A DNA stretch of 64,000 nucleotides. Origin: Siphonodentalium dalli. Its lineage: Eukaryota; Mollusca; Scaphopoda; Gadilida; Siphonodentaliidae. A program made the position numbers and the translations under genes. The stretch is taken from positions 243,269,530 through 243,333,529 of the forward strand of contig CP136065.1 in the NCBI GenBank assembly GCA_032622095.1. The letters are read 5' to 3'. Below, in pieces: positions 47,209 through 59,030 of this stretch (the first letter of the stretch is position 1; every line of letters begins with the position of its first letter). The notes under the pieces are model-generated. The model saw only the letters and a list, made by a program, of their open reading frames with translations. It made no database searches and was not told the DNA's origin.

Positions 47209-47332
47209 AAGGAATAATCTCGGTTTCCTAATGTAATTACACAGTCTAAAGGCGAAGCGATTTATAAGAGTTTGTTATTCGGCATATGCCTTTAGACTGT
47301 GTAATTACATTAGGAAACCGAGATTATTCCTT
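47209..47332. repeat. Perfect 45-bp inverted repeat (hairpin)
   Basis: Arms 47209-47253 and 47288-47332 are exact reverse complements over all 45 bases (starting AAGGAATAATCTCGGTTTCC), with a 34-base loop. No target duplication is obvious. It lies at the left edge of the insertion that splits the duplicated segment. Confidence 0.9.
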
Positions 47333-47714
47333 ATAATTATACCATTAATTGTTAAATATTGATTTAAAAAACATTTTCGCCCTTAAAAGACGATTGAAAC
47401 AATGAACTATATGTTCCCAAATAACGGACCGTAACAGAGTCACTGTCCATATACGACTTGAGCCGATGACAACTCGCCCCGTTTCCGTCCGAATAATATC
47501 GATCGATTGATAGATCGAGTGGGTTTTTCCCGAAGCTATGTCAAGGACGAAACTAAAATTAATAAACTTTGCCATCGTTGGATGAAAATTAAACATTATT
47601 AGCAGAATTTTGGAATACATTTAGTCTCCATATGTCAACTATGACGCATGAACAGGCGATAATCAATAAGTTTAGTGAACATTTTCTTACAGGAATTCTC
47701 CTATTTGTCAGCAT

Positions 47715-47825
47715 TGAGCCAGGGGGGCCGTGAAAAAATTTACACATACAGGGCCCAAAAAAAAATTACAGCCCTGTTGCTAAAAATTATTTGTTTCCAC
47801 CTTAATTATTTTTGGACCCACCCCC
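47715..47825. repeat. G-run repeat fragment
   Basis: CCAGGGGGGCCGTGAAAAAATTT, later ACCCACCCCC; same class as 29358 and 48765. Confidence 0.4.
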
Positions 47826-48494
47826 TAAAATAAGAAAAAAATCACTTTAAATCTATTCAAGACCAAATCAAACAGAATCAAAGGTAAGTTTTAAATTGGT
47901 CCGTTTCTGGCAGATTCCAAGTGTTCAAACAGTTGAAAAACTATCAACGGTTATGATGTTGTGTTCGACATTGAAAAATACATTTTGAAATAAAAAGTGT
48001 TTTATTCTACAGTATGCACAGATATTGTGAGGTAATATTTATAGTGCCAATAAGTCAACATTGTGTTTAATTTTTACATAAATAGTCCAGTTACTAATTA
48101 ATGACTTCTTCACTATTGTTCCCAAAAAGGTGCCACCAACCAACATATCAGAACACCTTATAGCCATACCTGCAATGACAGTTATATAGTATATAAGTAT
48201 CACTCTTTGGAGCCAAATAAACAGGCTGGCATGTTTATTTTTTAATTTGAGGTATTTTGTTAGCCAGCACTCTGCAGCACTAGTATTATTTGGTCATTAG
48301 ACATGCCAGAGTAAAAATGCCAGCACTATCAGGCACTATTCATTATTAATGTGAGGTGAAATGCAAACCAGCACTCCTATTCAGTCATCACTTTTATTGG
48401 CACCAGAGAGTGCTTTATCTTATACCTACATATGTTCTTAAGTGTTTGTTATGGTCATAATCTATGTTAGAACACATTTATTAGTGAAAACAAC

Positions 48495-48835
48495 TTAAAA
48501 CAATGTCCATAATGTGGTTTGAAAAAAATTTCCACAAACAATTTTGTTCAGGCCTCTGAGATGCACCCACCCGCCCGGTATAGGTATGTTTTTGGAAGAT
48601 CTCCCCTGTATTACTTATATCTTATACCTACCCTGTTCCTAAGTGTCTGTAAAGGCCATAACCTGCCTTAGAACACAATTATTAATGAATATATTTGAAA
48701 ACAACTTAAAACAAGGGCCAAAATGTGAATAGAAAAAATTTGCACAAACTCATTTTGTCGGGCCTCTTCGGACCCACCCACCCCGGTCCTGTATGATAAC
48801 ACTTTTGTGCGCCCCCCCCCCCCCTGATTGAGCCA
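48495..48835. repeat. Two diverged C-run repeat units
   Basis: AACAACTTAAAACAATGTCC ... AAAAAATTTCCACAAAC ... CAGGCCTCTGAG ... CACCCACCCGCCC, repeated about 215 bp later as AACAACTTAAAACAAGGGCC ... GGGCCTCTTCGGACCCACCC and ending in a C13 run. TATCTTATACCTAC precedes both. Confidence 0.6.
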
Positions 48836-49830
48836 AATATTTTTCTATTTCGAATTTTTCCCCCACAGTTGTACACAAACAAGTTTTCAGAAGAATAAAC
48901 TATAATGGTATTTAAGTAAGTTTAAGATGATTTATTTATCAAAAACTAATATATTTGGAAAAATTTAAAGTGATTATTAAAAAAACTTGTGTCCTGACAT
49001 GAATATGAGTTTATGACCAGTTTCTGAGGAATCTCAGAAATCACAAAATGTTCCGCAACTTGTCAATTCATTTGTTTGCATTCTAGCAATAACATGTTGC
49101 TAGCCTACACTGCGATGGGGTGCAGAAAATTCTGTTGTTATCTCACGAGGACTTTTTAGCATTTGTATTGAACAATAATTTGAACAACCGTCTACGAGAG
49201 GTACATCGTTCTGTGGAATCTCACAAATCACATAAACCTTCGTAACTACACTGAGACGAGTTGAAGAAATATCCTCGGTTTTCTCATAGGGACTTTACAT
49301 CATTTGCTATCACCCATCAGCGAGCAGTCTCTGTGGATCTCAGAAAATACATAACGTAATGCTTCGTAAAACTTTGTAACATAACTTATCGATACACTCG
49401 GATGATATGAAAAAATATACAGCGGTTTTCTCACAGGGACTTTATATCATTTGTAACAACTGTCTACGAGCGGTCTCTGTGGATCTCAGAAATCATTTAC
49501 GTAACGCTTCGTAACACGGTTTAACATATCGCTGCATTGAGATGAGTTTAAAAAATATGCTGCGGTTTCTTATGAGGACTTTATATTATGTGTAACACGT
49601 ACCGGTTACAACTTACTCTTCGTAACACTTTGCAACATATCATTACACTGAAACGCGGTGAAGAAACATGCTGCATTTTTAACAATAACAGGGAGTTTGT
49701 AGGGTCCTCTACTCCTCTGGCTCTGTAGCCTGTAGGGACAGTATCTGGAATCTCAGAAATCACGTAAAGGTTTGTAACATATCGCTACACGGAGACGAAT
49801 GGAAAACAAAATCTGCTGCAGTTTTCTCAC

Positions 49831-49929
49831 GGGGACTGGTAGATCATGCCACGACTCTCTACTCTGGCTGACGACGTAGACACGGGCATCAGCCAGAGTA
49901 GAGATTCATGGCATGATCTAGGGGACTGG
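49831..49929. mobile_element. 81-bp hairpin MITE with 9-bp target duplication
   Basis: Arms 49840-49871 and 49889-49920 pair over 32 bases with two mismatches (ends TAGATCATGCC / GGCATGATCTA). GGGGACTGG flanks it on both sides (49831-49839 and 49921-49929), a 9-bp direct repeat typical of Mutator-type target duplications. Confidence 0.75.
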
Positions 49930-50814
49930 GGTACAATGTTTGCGAATATTTGTAAACAATAATTAAAAGTTTCATCACAGTATATATATAATTTATAAAT
50001 TGTTGGCATGGCAGACAATTATAATGTACGGTACCATGCATGGACTTGGGACGGTCTTACCAATACCATTGGAGTTTGGAACTTGATGAATAACTTCCTT
50101 AATTAGCCAATTTTGGCCCAGCATTATGACCAAAACATTGCTAATTAGCCTAATTAAGGCAGTGGTTGATCAATTTGATCAAGTTCCCAGCTCCCGTGGT
50201 CTTTCAAAACTCATAATGCATATGATCGACCCGGCCCTATGCGTTGTGAAAATGTAAATAAATGAAACGAAAACAAAAAAGTTGTGTATAAATACGACCA
50301 AATTTATACTCTGTAATCAGCTTGGGAATGTTTATTTCATTGGAGCATTGTCTTTATTTGGATATTTATTTATTATTCTTTTATTGGCTTTCATACCGTT
50401 CGTGAAAAAAAACTGTGTACTGCGAAGCGAGTGTGAGAAAGTAGCGTCCTTAGTTACTATGCAACGGACTACAAATATCATTGCGCTCAAGTACTTTTGG
50501 GTCGTTTTTGTTGCACTGATAAAATCTCGACCTAATGTAATTATCCGATATAATTACATTAGCTTTGATAAACTCAACGGCAATTTACTATAGAGAATGA
50601 AGTGGGTGTAATTATTGTGGTTTAATATCGCTTACAGCAGCCATGGTTATATCACGACGATGTGAGTTCTATTGGTGGAGGGAACGTCCGAGCACTAATG
50701 TAAATCTAACAGTGATTTCATTGGCTGGAAGAATGACCCATTACGCACGACGAAACCAATGGTCATCGGCGAGTAATTGGCAACTCCCCCATATAGCGAT
50801 ATTGGATACAAAGT

Positions 50815-50915
50815 CAGCGATGATTCCACAGGGAATTTAATTCATATCGCAAGCGCTGGAGTTCGAATCGGTCTGGAGCTGAACACCTACCGACTGAGCC
50901 ACCGAGGCCCTCTCT
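50815..50915 (-). repeat. tRNA-derived SINE
   Basis: On the minus strand: GGCCTCGGTGGCTCAGTCGG, containing an A box (TGGCTCAGTCGG, 50890-50902), then about 20 bases, then a B box (CGATTCGAACTCC, 50858-50871). The distance between the boxes is too short for a functional tRNA with an anticodon arm. It ends where the split duplicated segment resumes. Confidence 0.65.
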
Positions 50916-51310
50916 CACTTTATCACAGGAATCGTACCGTACTGAGAACAGTTAATTGTTGTCCATTTATTCTTATCGATGTGACTAGACACCTGTCATA
51001 TATTATACTGATTGTATGTGTCTCATATATTGAATATGTTACTCAATAAAATAAATACATTATGTATATTGTGATTTGCAGTGTGTTCTTACTTGAAAAT
51101 TACATAGTGGCTGCACTAAATGGAATCGAACTTCACTTACCTGAATAAATATGTTGTGTGACTCTGAAAGAGGATTGGTGTCTAGTGCGGCGCCGTGGGG
51201 TATTTATTGAGAGCCAGAAGCACCATGTGGCTGCAATGATATCGTTTCTTCTTGTATGACTAATCGCTGAGATATATGTCATCATTTCCACAACCAATAA
51301 ATGAGATAAT
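50915..51310. repeat. Duplicated segment, right half of split copy
   Basis: Matches 45895-46310: AATCGTACCGTACTGAGAAC, ATTATACTGATTGTATGT, TTACCTGAA, GTGCGGCGCCGTGGGGTATT against GTGCGGTGCCACTGGGTATT, and TGACTAATCGCTGA. Confidence 0.7.
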
Positions 51311-52596
51311 ATACTTTGACGGTTGCCATAAATAATGAATAAATAGCAGGATGGAACGCTGTTTGAAGTTATTGAAGATAAAGAGGGGCTTGTATTGCTC
51401 TCTTTGAAATACATTTGATTACATGCTTGTTCCAAGTGAAGTCTTTTTGCTTTTCCATATTGATTAAGCCATACGAAAGGTACGTTCCATATGTTGTAAG
51501 CTTGTCTTTTTAATGCACGAATTCGAGGACGGTTGACGGTTGAACGACAGGTGTGTTAATGGGTTTGTTGATACGGTAATTTTGCCATGGCAGAAGGATA
51601 GAACTCGAGGTTTCCGCGCTAGAACTCGTGTCGCATCAATAAACGCATTAACACATCCGAGTCGTTTTGTGTGTATATATGGCATTGTTTCAATAAAAGA
51701 GGGATTATTTATTCCTCCACATAAGAGAGGCGTAGTATAAACATATATACAGTTACATAACAAAATCACAATAAAATAATATGTTCTCAGGAGTCAGAAC
51801 AGACATTATTGTCGTGTATCGCACTGCGTAGGAACTGTTACATCGGAAGTCGTTGTATCGCCGGTGATGGTTCTTGACTGATTTGTTACGGTTCCTTGTG
51901 ATTAAAAATTATCATTTTCGGGACAAAATCACGCATAATTATTGATATCTTAAATACATTAAATATTCTTGAACGAACAGAGGCTGCTAAGTGACGTTTT
52001 ACCGAAACCTGAACTGTAGATCACAATTAATTCGGATATAGCGAGTTAACGTGTAAATATCAACATGTAATCACTGAAAATCAAGCCATGTAAACGTAAT
52101 TCCTTCGAAATATCGAATTATCCCGATGTGGGTTGATAATTTGGAGCAGTAGCCTCGCAATCGGCACCTATGAGTGTTACGGTTCGATTTCAAGGTAATC
52201 ACGGCTGTGACGGTTCTTTACTTGATATGTATTCGAACGATTTATGCACTTTGGGCTCATATAGTTGTGCGTAACAAACGTTTCAAACCTGATAATGATT
52301 GTAGCGTATGTTATCTGCATAATCCAACATGTATATTAAGAAATAAGAGTATAGCTATCTAGTATAACAGAAGATTAAGTGACATTACCTTCACATCGAG
52401 TGGCAGAGGCAACATATTTAAATTCATGTGGTGTATAGGATCATATATAATCATGCTCGCCCGTACAATTGACCCAATGAAATTAGAAATTTCAAATCAT
52501 GATATTCTCTTAATGTAATCGAATATGGCTAACCACCCCGAGTTCAAAGTTGTATTTTTAATGACTCCAATGTGTCTGTCTGGGACATTATTATAC

Positions 52597-52706
52597 TGCT
52601 CGTAGAAAGGTAGTTCAAGTGTTTATCGACCTTTTTCTATATCGGGAAATCTTAAAAAGCTAATATTAGTACACGTATTTTGGAGCGCAAACCGCCAAGT
52701 GACTTT
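52597..52706. repeat. Dispersed repeat (GGCGGTTTGC family), copy 2
   Basis: Opposite sense to 20410-20522: TCGTAGAAAGGTAGTT, then TATCGGGAAAnCTTAA, GTATTTTGGAGCGCAAACCG, CCAAGTG. Confidence 0.6.
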
Positions 52707-52710
52707 AGAG

Positions 52711-53124
52711 GGATACTGTACTCAAATGTTGTTGTTGTATGTAATTCTCATGTTCACCACTTAGATGATGACTGTAAATATGTTGACTTTTGTTACCTGT
52801 TTATGTTCTTATAATTTATATTAATTGTATGCATTCTCTAAATATCTCCATGAATGGAGGAAATAAAGAATATATATATATATATTCCCATTATTTGAAA
52901 GTCTGTTGAGTACGAAGGGATACTGTACTCAAATGTTGTTGTTGTATGTAATTTTCATGTTCACCACTTAGATGATGACTGTAAATATGTTGACTTTTGT
53001 TACCTGTTTATGTTCTTATAATTTATATTAATTGTATGCATTCTCTAAATATATCCATGAATGGAGGAAATAAAGAATATATATATATATATTCCCATTA
53101 TTTGAAAGTCTGTTGAGTACGAAG
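52711..53124. repeat. 207-bp tandem duplication
   Basis: GGATACTGTACTCAAATGTT starts at 52711 and 52918. The two units are almost identical (differences I see: ATTCTCATG/ATTTTCATG and ATATCTCC/ATATATCC). Each contains GAATGGAGGAAATAAAGAAT and a (TA)n run, reminiscent of a LINE 3' end with its tail. Confidence 0.9.
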
Positions 53125-53781
53125 TAATGATACCGATGGCAGATTAGCCGGAATGCGAAAATACAAATTCGTCGAGTAATTGTTGGACAGTTTTCAAGCA
53201 AATGTATCAAATAAATGTTATAGTATATTCACATTAGTCCCATATACTTATTTACGTTAGGGTATAGTCACTAGTCAGTGAGTGGCTTGAGCTTACGTCT
53301 CGTATCAACATAATTTTTTACACGATTATATGTGCCACGGGTTGTCCAATCAACTGTCCGTCAATTAATTTGATTACGTCTTGTACACGGAAATTCGCAA
53401 TTTAATTTAAGTCTCAGCCATAAATTACATTTATATCAAATTATTAACTTTGATTTTAAGATAGCCTGTTAACCTGCATGTTTACATAATACATCTTCGA
53501 CTCAAATTACTTATTTTTCTATATATTTTCGATATTAGATCGTTGTTATTACCGGGAATTTATTGAAAATGGCGTAAAGTACTTACCCATTTAATTGATA
53601 CATGCTGGTAATAACACAAGCAAGCAATACGCACATAAGCTTTTTACATTCATTTGTGATGTTTTGTTATGGAGTTGTGCACCAACATATTGGGAATAGA
53701 CCTTGTTTTATGCATATTTATTTCATTAAATATAGGATTTCTGTTCCATAAACGATAGTCAAGCCGTTAAGCGTTTGATAA

Positions 53782-54211
53782 TCAGCGTTTATTTACGATA
53801 ATTTTGGTGGTTAAATCGTCAATATCGGTCCATGCAATGTAAACCAATAAGCCACATAGGTATGTTCTCGTCTTCTGCAATGTGGCATATTCAATGTCGT
53901 CTTGTGCGCGGAATTTACTCGCGATGTTCATTTCATAACGGTCTTCCCCGAAAGCTATTGGGAAGTTGTCGATTTCATTAATGTACATTCATATGTGTCA
54001 GTGCTCCCAAGTACATGGCGATCCTCACACAAAATACTTCTATGATCACATTGCAGACATCGCGGAGCGGTCTGATATCATGGATAAGCGTACAGTACCA
54101 TTCATTCGCGACACACGTATGCATTACGTTGTCCACCACCAAACATTTATAACCAACCAACCTCAAGGGATCCACTCTTTCAATCTTGCACCATAATGTC
54201 GACATGAACAT
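53782..54211 (-). other. Two adjoining minus-strand frames, unidentified
   Basis: Frames 53978-54211 (77 codons) and 53782-53988 (68 codons) are adjacent, overlap by 11 bases and differ by one reading frame. Both read like ordinary protein (for example D-N-V-M-H-T-C-V-A-N-E-W-Y-C and Y-E-M-N-I-A-S-K-F-R-A-Q-D-D), and the region is more G+C-rich than its surroundings. I recognise no family. It may be a decayed gene or chance. Confidence 0.2.
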
Positions 54212-54254
54212 ATTGAATCACCGAGATGTTTCGATGTAAAAAGTACATAATATA

Positions 54255-54405
54255 CAGTTATCGCCCGCGATTGAGTGAGACACGGGGATTTGTCGCCCGC
54301 TCGAGACCTGGAATGTCACCCGAGGGCCGCCAGGCCCGAGGGTGACCTTCCAGGTCGAGAGCGGCGACAAATCCCCGTGTCTCACGAAAACAAGGGTGAT
54401 AACTG
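54255..54405. mobile_element. G+C-rich hairpin MITE
   Basis: The outer ends CAGTTATC and GATAACTG are complementary. Inner arms 54275-54328 and 54333-54385 pair over about 50 bases around a 4-base loop, with few mismatches (GTGAGACACGGGGATTTGTC / GACAAATCCCCGTGTCTCAC). The GATTTGTCGCCCG phrase also occurs near 55285 and 55600. Confidence 0.75.
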
Positions 54406-55092
54406 TTTTGTTATCTGACAAAGGAGTACACACGAACCTCCTTAATAGCAAGCATAAATGCGCGCATATATTCTTTAATCCAGTTCGAAAAGTTAATTTT
54501 ATGTTGGAATCATCGCTATTTAGAAAATAAAACATTCATAATCTGGATCAATTAACAGATCCGTCATTCGCGCAGCTATTCTCCGGTCAGTTTGCTGGTT
54601 GCATGGTGGAAATCGGTTCACGGAAAGAGGAGCAAAGCAATTTCGAAGTTGAGTAGCCATGCAGCGAAATGTTCGGTTTCGTTTCAAATTTTAATGGCCG
54701 ACAGACGTGTTCATTTCCAGATTGCTAAAATGTGAAACTAACACGTTGTAGTGGTGCAAAAATAATTTGACATATGTCACAGATTGTTACGCAACATACG
54801 GGTATTCTCTGAAGTCTGAGGAATGTATTGAAGAAAAGAAATAGTCAATTGATAAACAGCAAAGAGTGGCTATTTGGTCAAGCACATAAACGTAGTTGTA
54901 ACGTGTGTACATCGTATGTGCAATTGTCTGCAGCAAATACCAACTGCATAATAAGGTTTATCTATTTGTCCCACGGTCTTTATTATTGATATAAAAAGGT
55001 CCAATAGGAATATTACACCTTATAACATATATGTGTCTGTGATAACACCATTTATACATAGCGTGCTTTAATAGCAAATAAAAAACACACAA

Positions 55093-55675
55093 TTATGCAA
55101 ATTAGCAAACACCACAGTTCGCGGTTGTTGTGAAACAGTGGGGTTTATAAAAACAGTGTTTTTCAAAATTATCAGAGAGCTGTCAGAGAATCTCTGCGTG
55201 GTGAGTTCTTCGTAGTTCTATGTTTGCTGGTAACAGCTGAGCGGTCAATAACTGAGACAATGTTACCCTCGAGGGTAATATGGTGATTTATCGCCCGCCA
55301 TGTGACGCACTCTCAGCCAATCAGAAGAGAGGAAAATGGGATGAAGGATAACAATAATGCTTGTCCTATAAAATTATCAACTTAAAAGTTCGAATGTTAG
55401 TGGTCACTAAATATATGCAAATAAGCAAACACCACAACTGGCGTTTTTTGCGAATCCGTGGGGTATATAAGATTTATGATTGTATTACGTCGTAGTGATG
55501 TGAAATAGATGATTTACTGCAGTGTGTGTTTGGAGATATTCTTGCAACATAACATCAAGCGGGCGACAAAAACAATGTCTCCCGGTTCAGCGGGCGACAG
55601 TGTGATTTGTCGCCCGGCACGTGACAGGACTTGGGCCAATCAGATGGGTGGAAAATAGGGAGGAGGGTAACAAGA
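55093..55675 (+). repeat. Two diverged modules with octamer, TATA and CCAAT
   Basis: Each module starts ATGCAAATnAGCAAACACCA, has GTGGGGTnTATAAnA about 30 bp later (55137 and 55463), then TGATTTrTCGCCCG and CAnGTGAC, and a CAGCCAATCAGA or GGGCCAATCAGA box (55317 and 55634). Period about 317 bp. The layout looks like a promoter (octamer, TATA, CCAAT) but no transcript or coding frame is evident, so it may be a repeat family. Confidence 0.55.
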
Positions 55676-57144
55676 TAACTTGTGGTAGTAGGATGTATAT
55701 GTTGTGAAAATTTACTTGATGTGTTGTCCAGCGCCGGTTTTATTAACCACTTTAACGCCGATATTGTCTGAAAAGAACCTTTATAACTATACTGATTAGT
55801 GTACGCAATATCTCCAAGTTAAATCGTATCAATTAAAAATATCAATTATCAGATGACGATGACTATCAAACAACCCACTATAGCTACAAATGATTTACAT
55901 ATAGAATTCACGCGTATTGTTTCTGAATAACAAATTTATTCCACGGGTGGGGTTTTGTTGGTTTACAACACGAGCTCTATGTGAGTGCGGTAAATCGCCA
56001 ATCCCACCAGTAGAGTAAATGTGTTATTCAGACACATTACGTGTGTATTTTGTTTATACCATGATACCTCTAATACTATATTAGACAACATTTCCCGCCA
56101 AAGTATCTCGCTCACTTCAATATATACTTCCAACAATTGTTACCCCCCGACTTTTTCTGTTGCTCAAGTTGTAGCCAGATATTATTCATTTACTTTTCAA
56201 GCAATTCATCGTGGAATAACATATAATAATGTATACATTTATCGAATTTGTTAATTGAATTGTCTATTTAGTTCTTTAACCAAGCCCACAAAATACAATT
56301 CTAAGAACTATTTTTTCCGTATCGTATTATTCCCAACTACAATGTAGGTATATTACTTTCCACTGATAAATAAGTCGGACGTTATACATATATACTTGTA
56401 GTAGAAAATTGTTATACCCATAGTAATGTGGTGTTATACCCATAATAATGTTGTGTTATACCCACAGTAGAGTACACAAAAATATATCCAATACATGTTA
56501 TTAGTGTAGTAGGCTATTGACGATTTAGCTAATACACTTCGCCATATTTGATAGAATATCAGTGGGGTACTCTGAAATACTTCTTGCCTCAACTGCATGC
56601 AAGCGACTATTCGTTGAATTATCTAAGGACCTGGATGCCATAACAAGTCGTGAAGGTTGAAGCGAGCTCCGAGCCATGACGCTGATTTTAATGAGCATAG
56701 CTGGGCTCGGTTCAGTAAGTTTGTTGACATCCTCTCTTAATGTGAACTATAACACTTTTTTCGCAATGAAATAACATGCAAGTTGTTGGAGTAAATTGTC
56801 AGATAAATTGAGATTTTACATGTAGAATAATCGGTCCTAAGGTTTATATCAAAATAACCAGAAAGGGCTATTCTATTCATACCAAGAGACTAAAACATTG
56901 GATCGTTGGTTATATCACAAAACAGCCGTCATGTGCGACATGCTGTTTCTGACACTGTGAGTAATATGAGCGATATCTGACTAAAATCGGTATACATGTA
57001 TGTACATATTCAGAGGGAAAATAGGACTACTCTCGTCGCTGATTAATGCAGCCCTCGATGGGTCAATATCATACACTGGTCAACAATCTGAAACATATTT
57101 TAGCACGGGGATCGGGGACGTGAAACACTAGATCAAATAACAAA

Positions 57145-58390
57145 TCGAGTTAAATGGGTTAATAACACCGGCTTTGGGTGACACAGGAAGCAAATGTTCA
57201 CAACATATGGATCCTACTAACACAAGGCATCATATATTATACTGTCCGCATGGGTCCGACCGGGTTACACAGGCTCTCTCGTTCTACTCTGGCCCATGTC
57301 ATTTAAAGGCACGTGAGGCCTTTGTTGTCGAAAATATTCATATTTGTTCCAATCACCGTAAACAGAAAAACATTAAAACACATACAGTTTCGTTCATATA
57401 TACCATGACCATCGCGTAAACAGCATGTTATCATAAAGACCTACTATATTTTACCTAAGCAAGACCCTGGTTTTGTTACAGAAGACAGCAGAATGCTACT
57501 GGCTAATCACACACAAATGGCATAAACGCTCTTTATTAGTTCCATATCAGGAATTGAACAACAAAGAACGCTCTTTATGTTTACCATCATAATATAAACA
57601 AACACCAGAAAAGTAACTTTTTAAGCTTTTGTTTACATAACAATGGTCAAACATATGACAATAACAGACTGTTTTTGCGATATTTCTTATTTGTATACGG
57701 ACAAAGTCTGTCTATATTTTGATGTTCTTTCTGTTTGTGGCGGTTTTTGACGGGTGGAAATATTTTCACAGGATACCCACCGCCAAGGCCAACCGTATCT
57801 TTAAGGGCCAATTGAACCCGGCCGTGAACGAGATGACGAGTCAATCTTCACAGTTTACGGTTAGTAAGTGTCTCGCTACCACTAGTCATCGATATATAGT
57901 TTGATCCAATCTCTTGGTGTGCCCGGGCTCTCCCAGGTTCGTTTACCCAATATCGGCATTCAAAGGGTTAATAAAACCGCCGGTGGATGATACTGAAAGC
58001 TCTCTCGGGTTCTTTAGGCATTGCAAGGGTTAATAAAACCGGCCGTGGATGACACAGCAAGTAATTGTTTAAAATATATGCTTTGTATGTATCCTACTAC
58101 CATAATATTATACTGTCCGCGGACCCACTGGGCCGCCCGGGCCTGTCCTGGCTCGCCCGTGCTATTCTGGTTCATATCGTCATTTAAGGGGTTAATGAAC
58201 CCGACCGTGAACGAAACGGCGAGTCTATCTTCGACGCCTGCGTTTAGTATGTGTCTGGCTACAATTCATCGATATATAGTTTGATCGGGTCTCTGGATTT
58301 GCCCGGGCTCTCTCGGGTTCTTTCAGTCAATGTCGGCATTTAAAGGGTTAATAAACCCGTCGGCGGATGACACAGCAAGTCAGTTATCAC
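57145..58390. repeat. Satellite with mixed ~160-bp monomers
   Basis: Monomers are separated by GGGTTAATAAACCCG-like junctions (57147, 57966, 58028, 58188, 58345). Types alternate: one with ATATTATACTGTCCGCGG (57151, 58029), one with CATCGATATATAGTTTGATC (57805, 58189), and a short one with GATGACACAGCAAGT. The TTAA-flanked MITE at 57303-57804 is inserted in the first junction. Confidence 0.65.
57303..57804. mobile_element. TTAA-flanked MITE, copy 2
   Basis: Second copy of 33496-33997, with TTAA at both ends and few differences, including the two AACGCTCTTTA motifs. The high similarity of the copies suggests relatively recent mobility. Confidence 0.8.
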
Positions 58391-58497
58391 ATGAGCCATG
58401 TCCGTTTAATCCGACCGACGATAGCTTCGCGTTGTGCCTCGCCCTGTTTAACCCTATCATGGCTGGAGCTGCCTGAATGTTTTAGGAAAAACCAGCT

Positions 58498-58958
58498 CCA
58501 ATGCATTCTCTTATATATGCGAGTCGACCATAGGTCGCCTCGCATATATAAGAGAATGCATTGGCCTAACAAATTTTATACTATTGTTTAAAAATGTAAC
58601 AAAAAAATGATAAAAAATTGTTAAAGAAAGTAAGAAATAATGATAAAAAATTATAAACATTGTTAAAGAATATAAGAGAAAATGATAAAAATTTATAAAG
58701 AATGTAAGAAAAAATGATAAAAAAAATGATAAAATTGTAAAAGTATGTAAGAAACAAATTATAAAAATGATAAAATTGTTAAAGAATATAAGAAAACAAT
58801 ATAAAAATTGTTATAGAATGTAAGAAAAAATTATAAAAAATGGTAAAAATTGTTAAAGAATGTGAGAAAAATTTATAAAAATTCGTTAGGCCAATGTATT
58901 CTCTAATATATGCGAGGCGACATATGGTCGACTTGCACATATAAGAGAATGCATTGGC
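58498..58958. mobile_element. Paired-palindrome element with expanded spacer
   Basis: Palindromes 58498-58565 and 58890-58958 are in opposite orientation, as at 16416-16611 and 17439-17787. The spacer is about nine imperfect copies of a ~35-bp unit (AATTGTTAAAGAATGTAAGA then AAAAATGATAA); the 16.5-kb copy has a single unit. The right palindrome has decayed slightly. Confidence 0.75.
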
Positions 58959-58991
58959 ACAAGGTCTACCGGATCGGCGACCACATTTCAG

Positions 58992-59030
58992 CTTGTTCTC
59001 TTGAAAATAAACGCAATACGGGCTTATTTT
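58992..59030. repeat. Solo end of the CTGTTCTC MITE
   Basis: CTTGTTCTCTTGAAAATAAA resembles the left end of 12258-12651. Confidence 0.3.

Noticed and set aside
50282-50593. 103-codon frame with hydrophobic segments
   Set aside because: It needs a TTG start, overlaps a small palindrome around 50529-50562, and its hydrophobicity follows from AT-rich sequence.
50858-50902. tRNA gene on the minus strand
   Set aside because: A and B boxes are present but only about 20 bases apart, with no room for an anticodon arm; SINE is the better reading.
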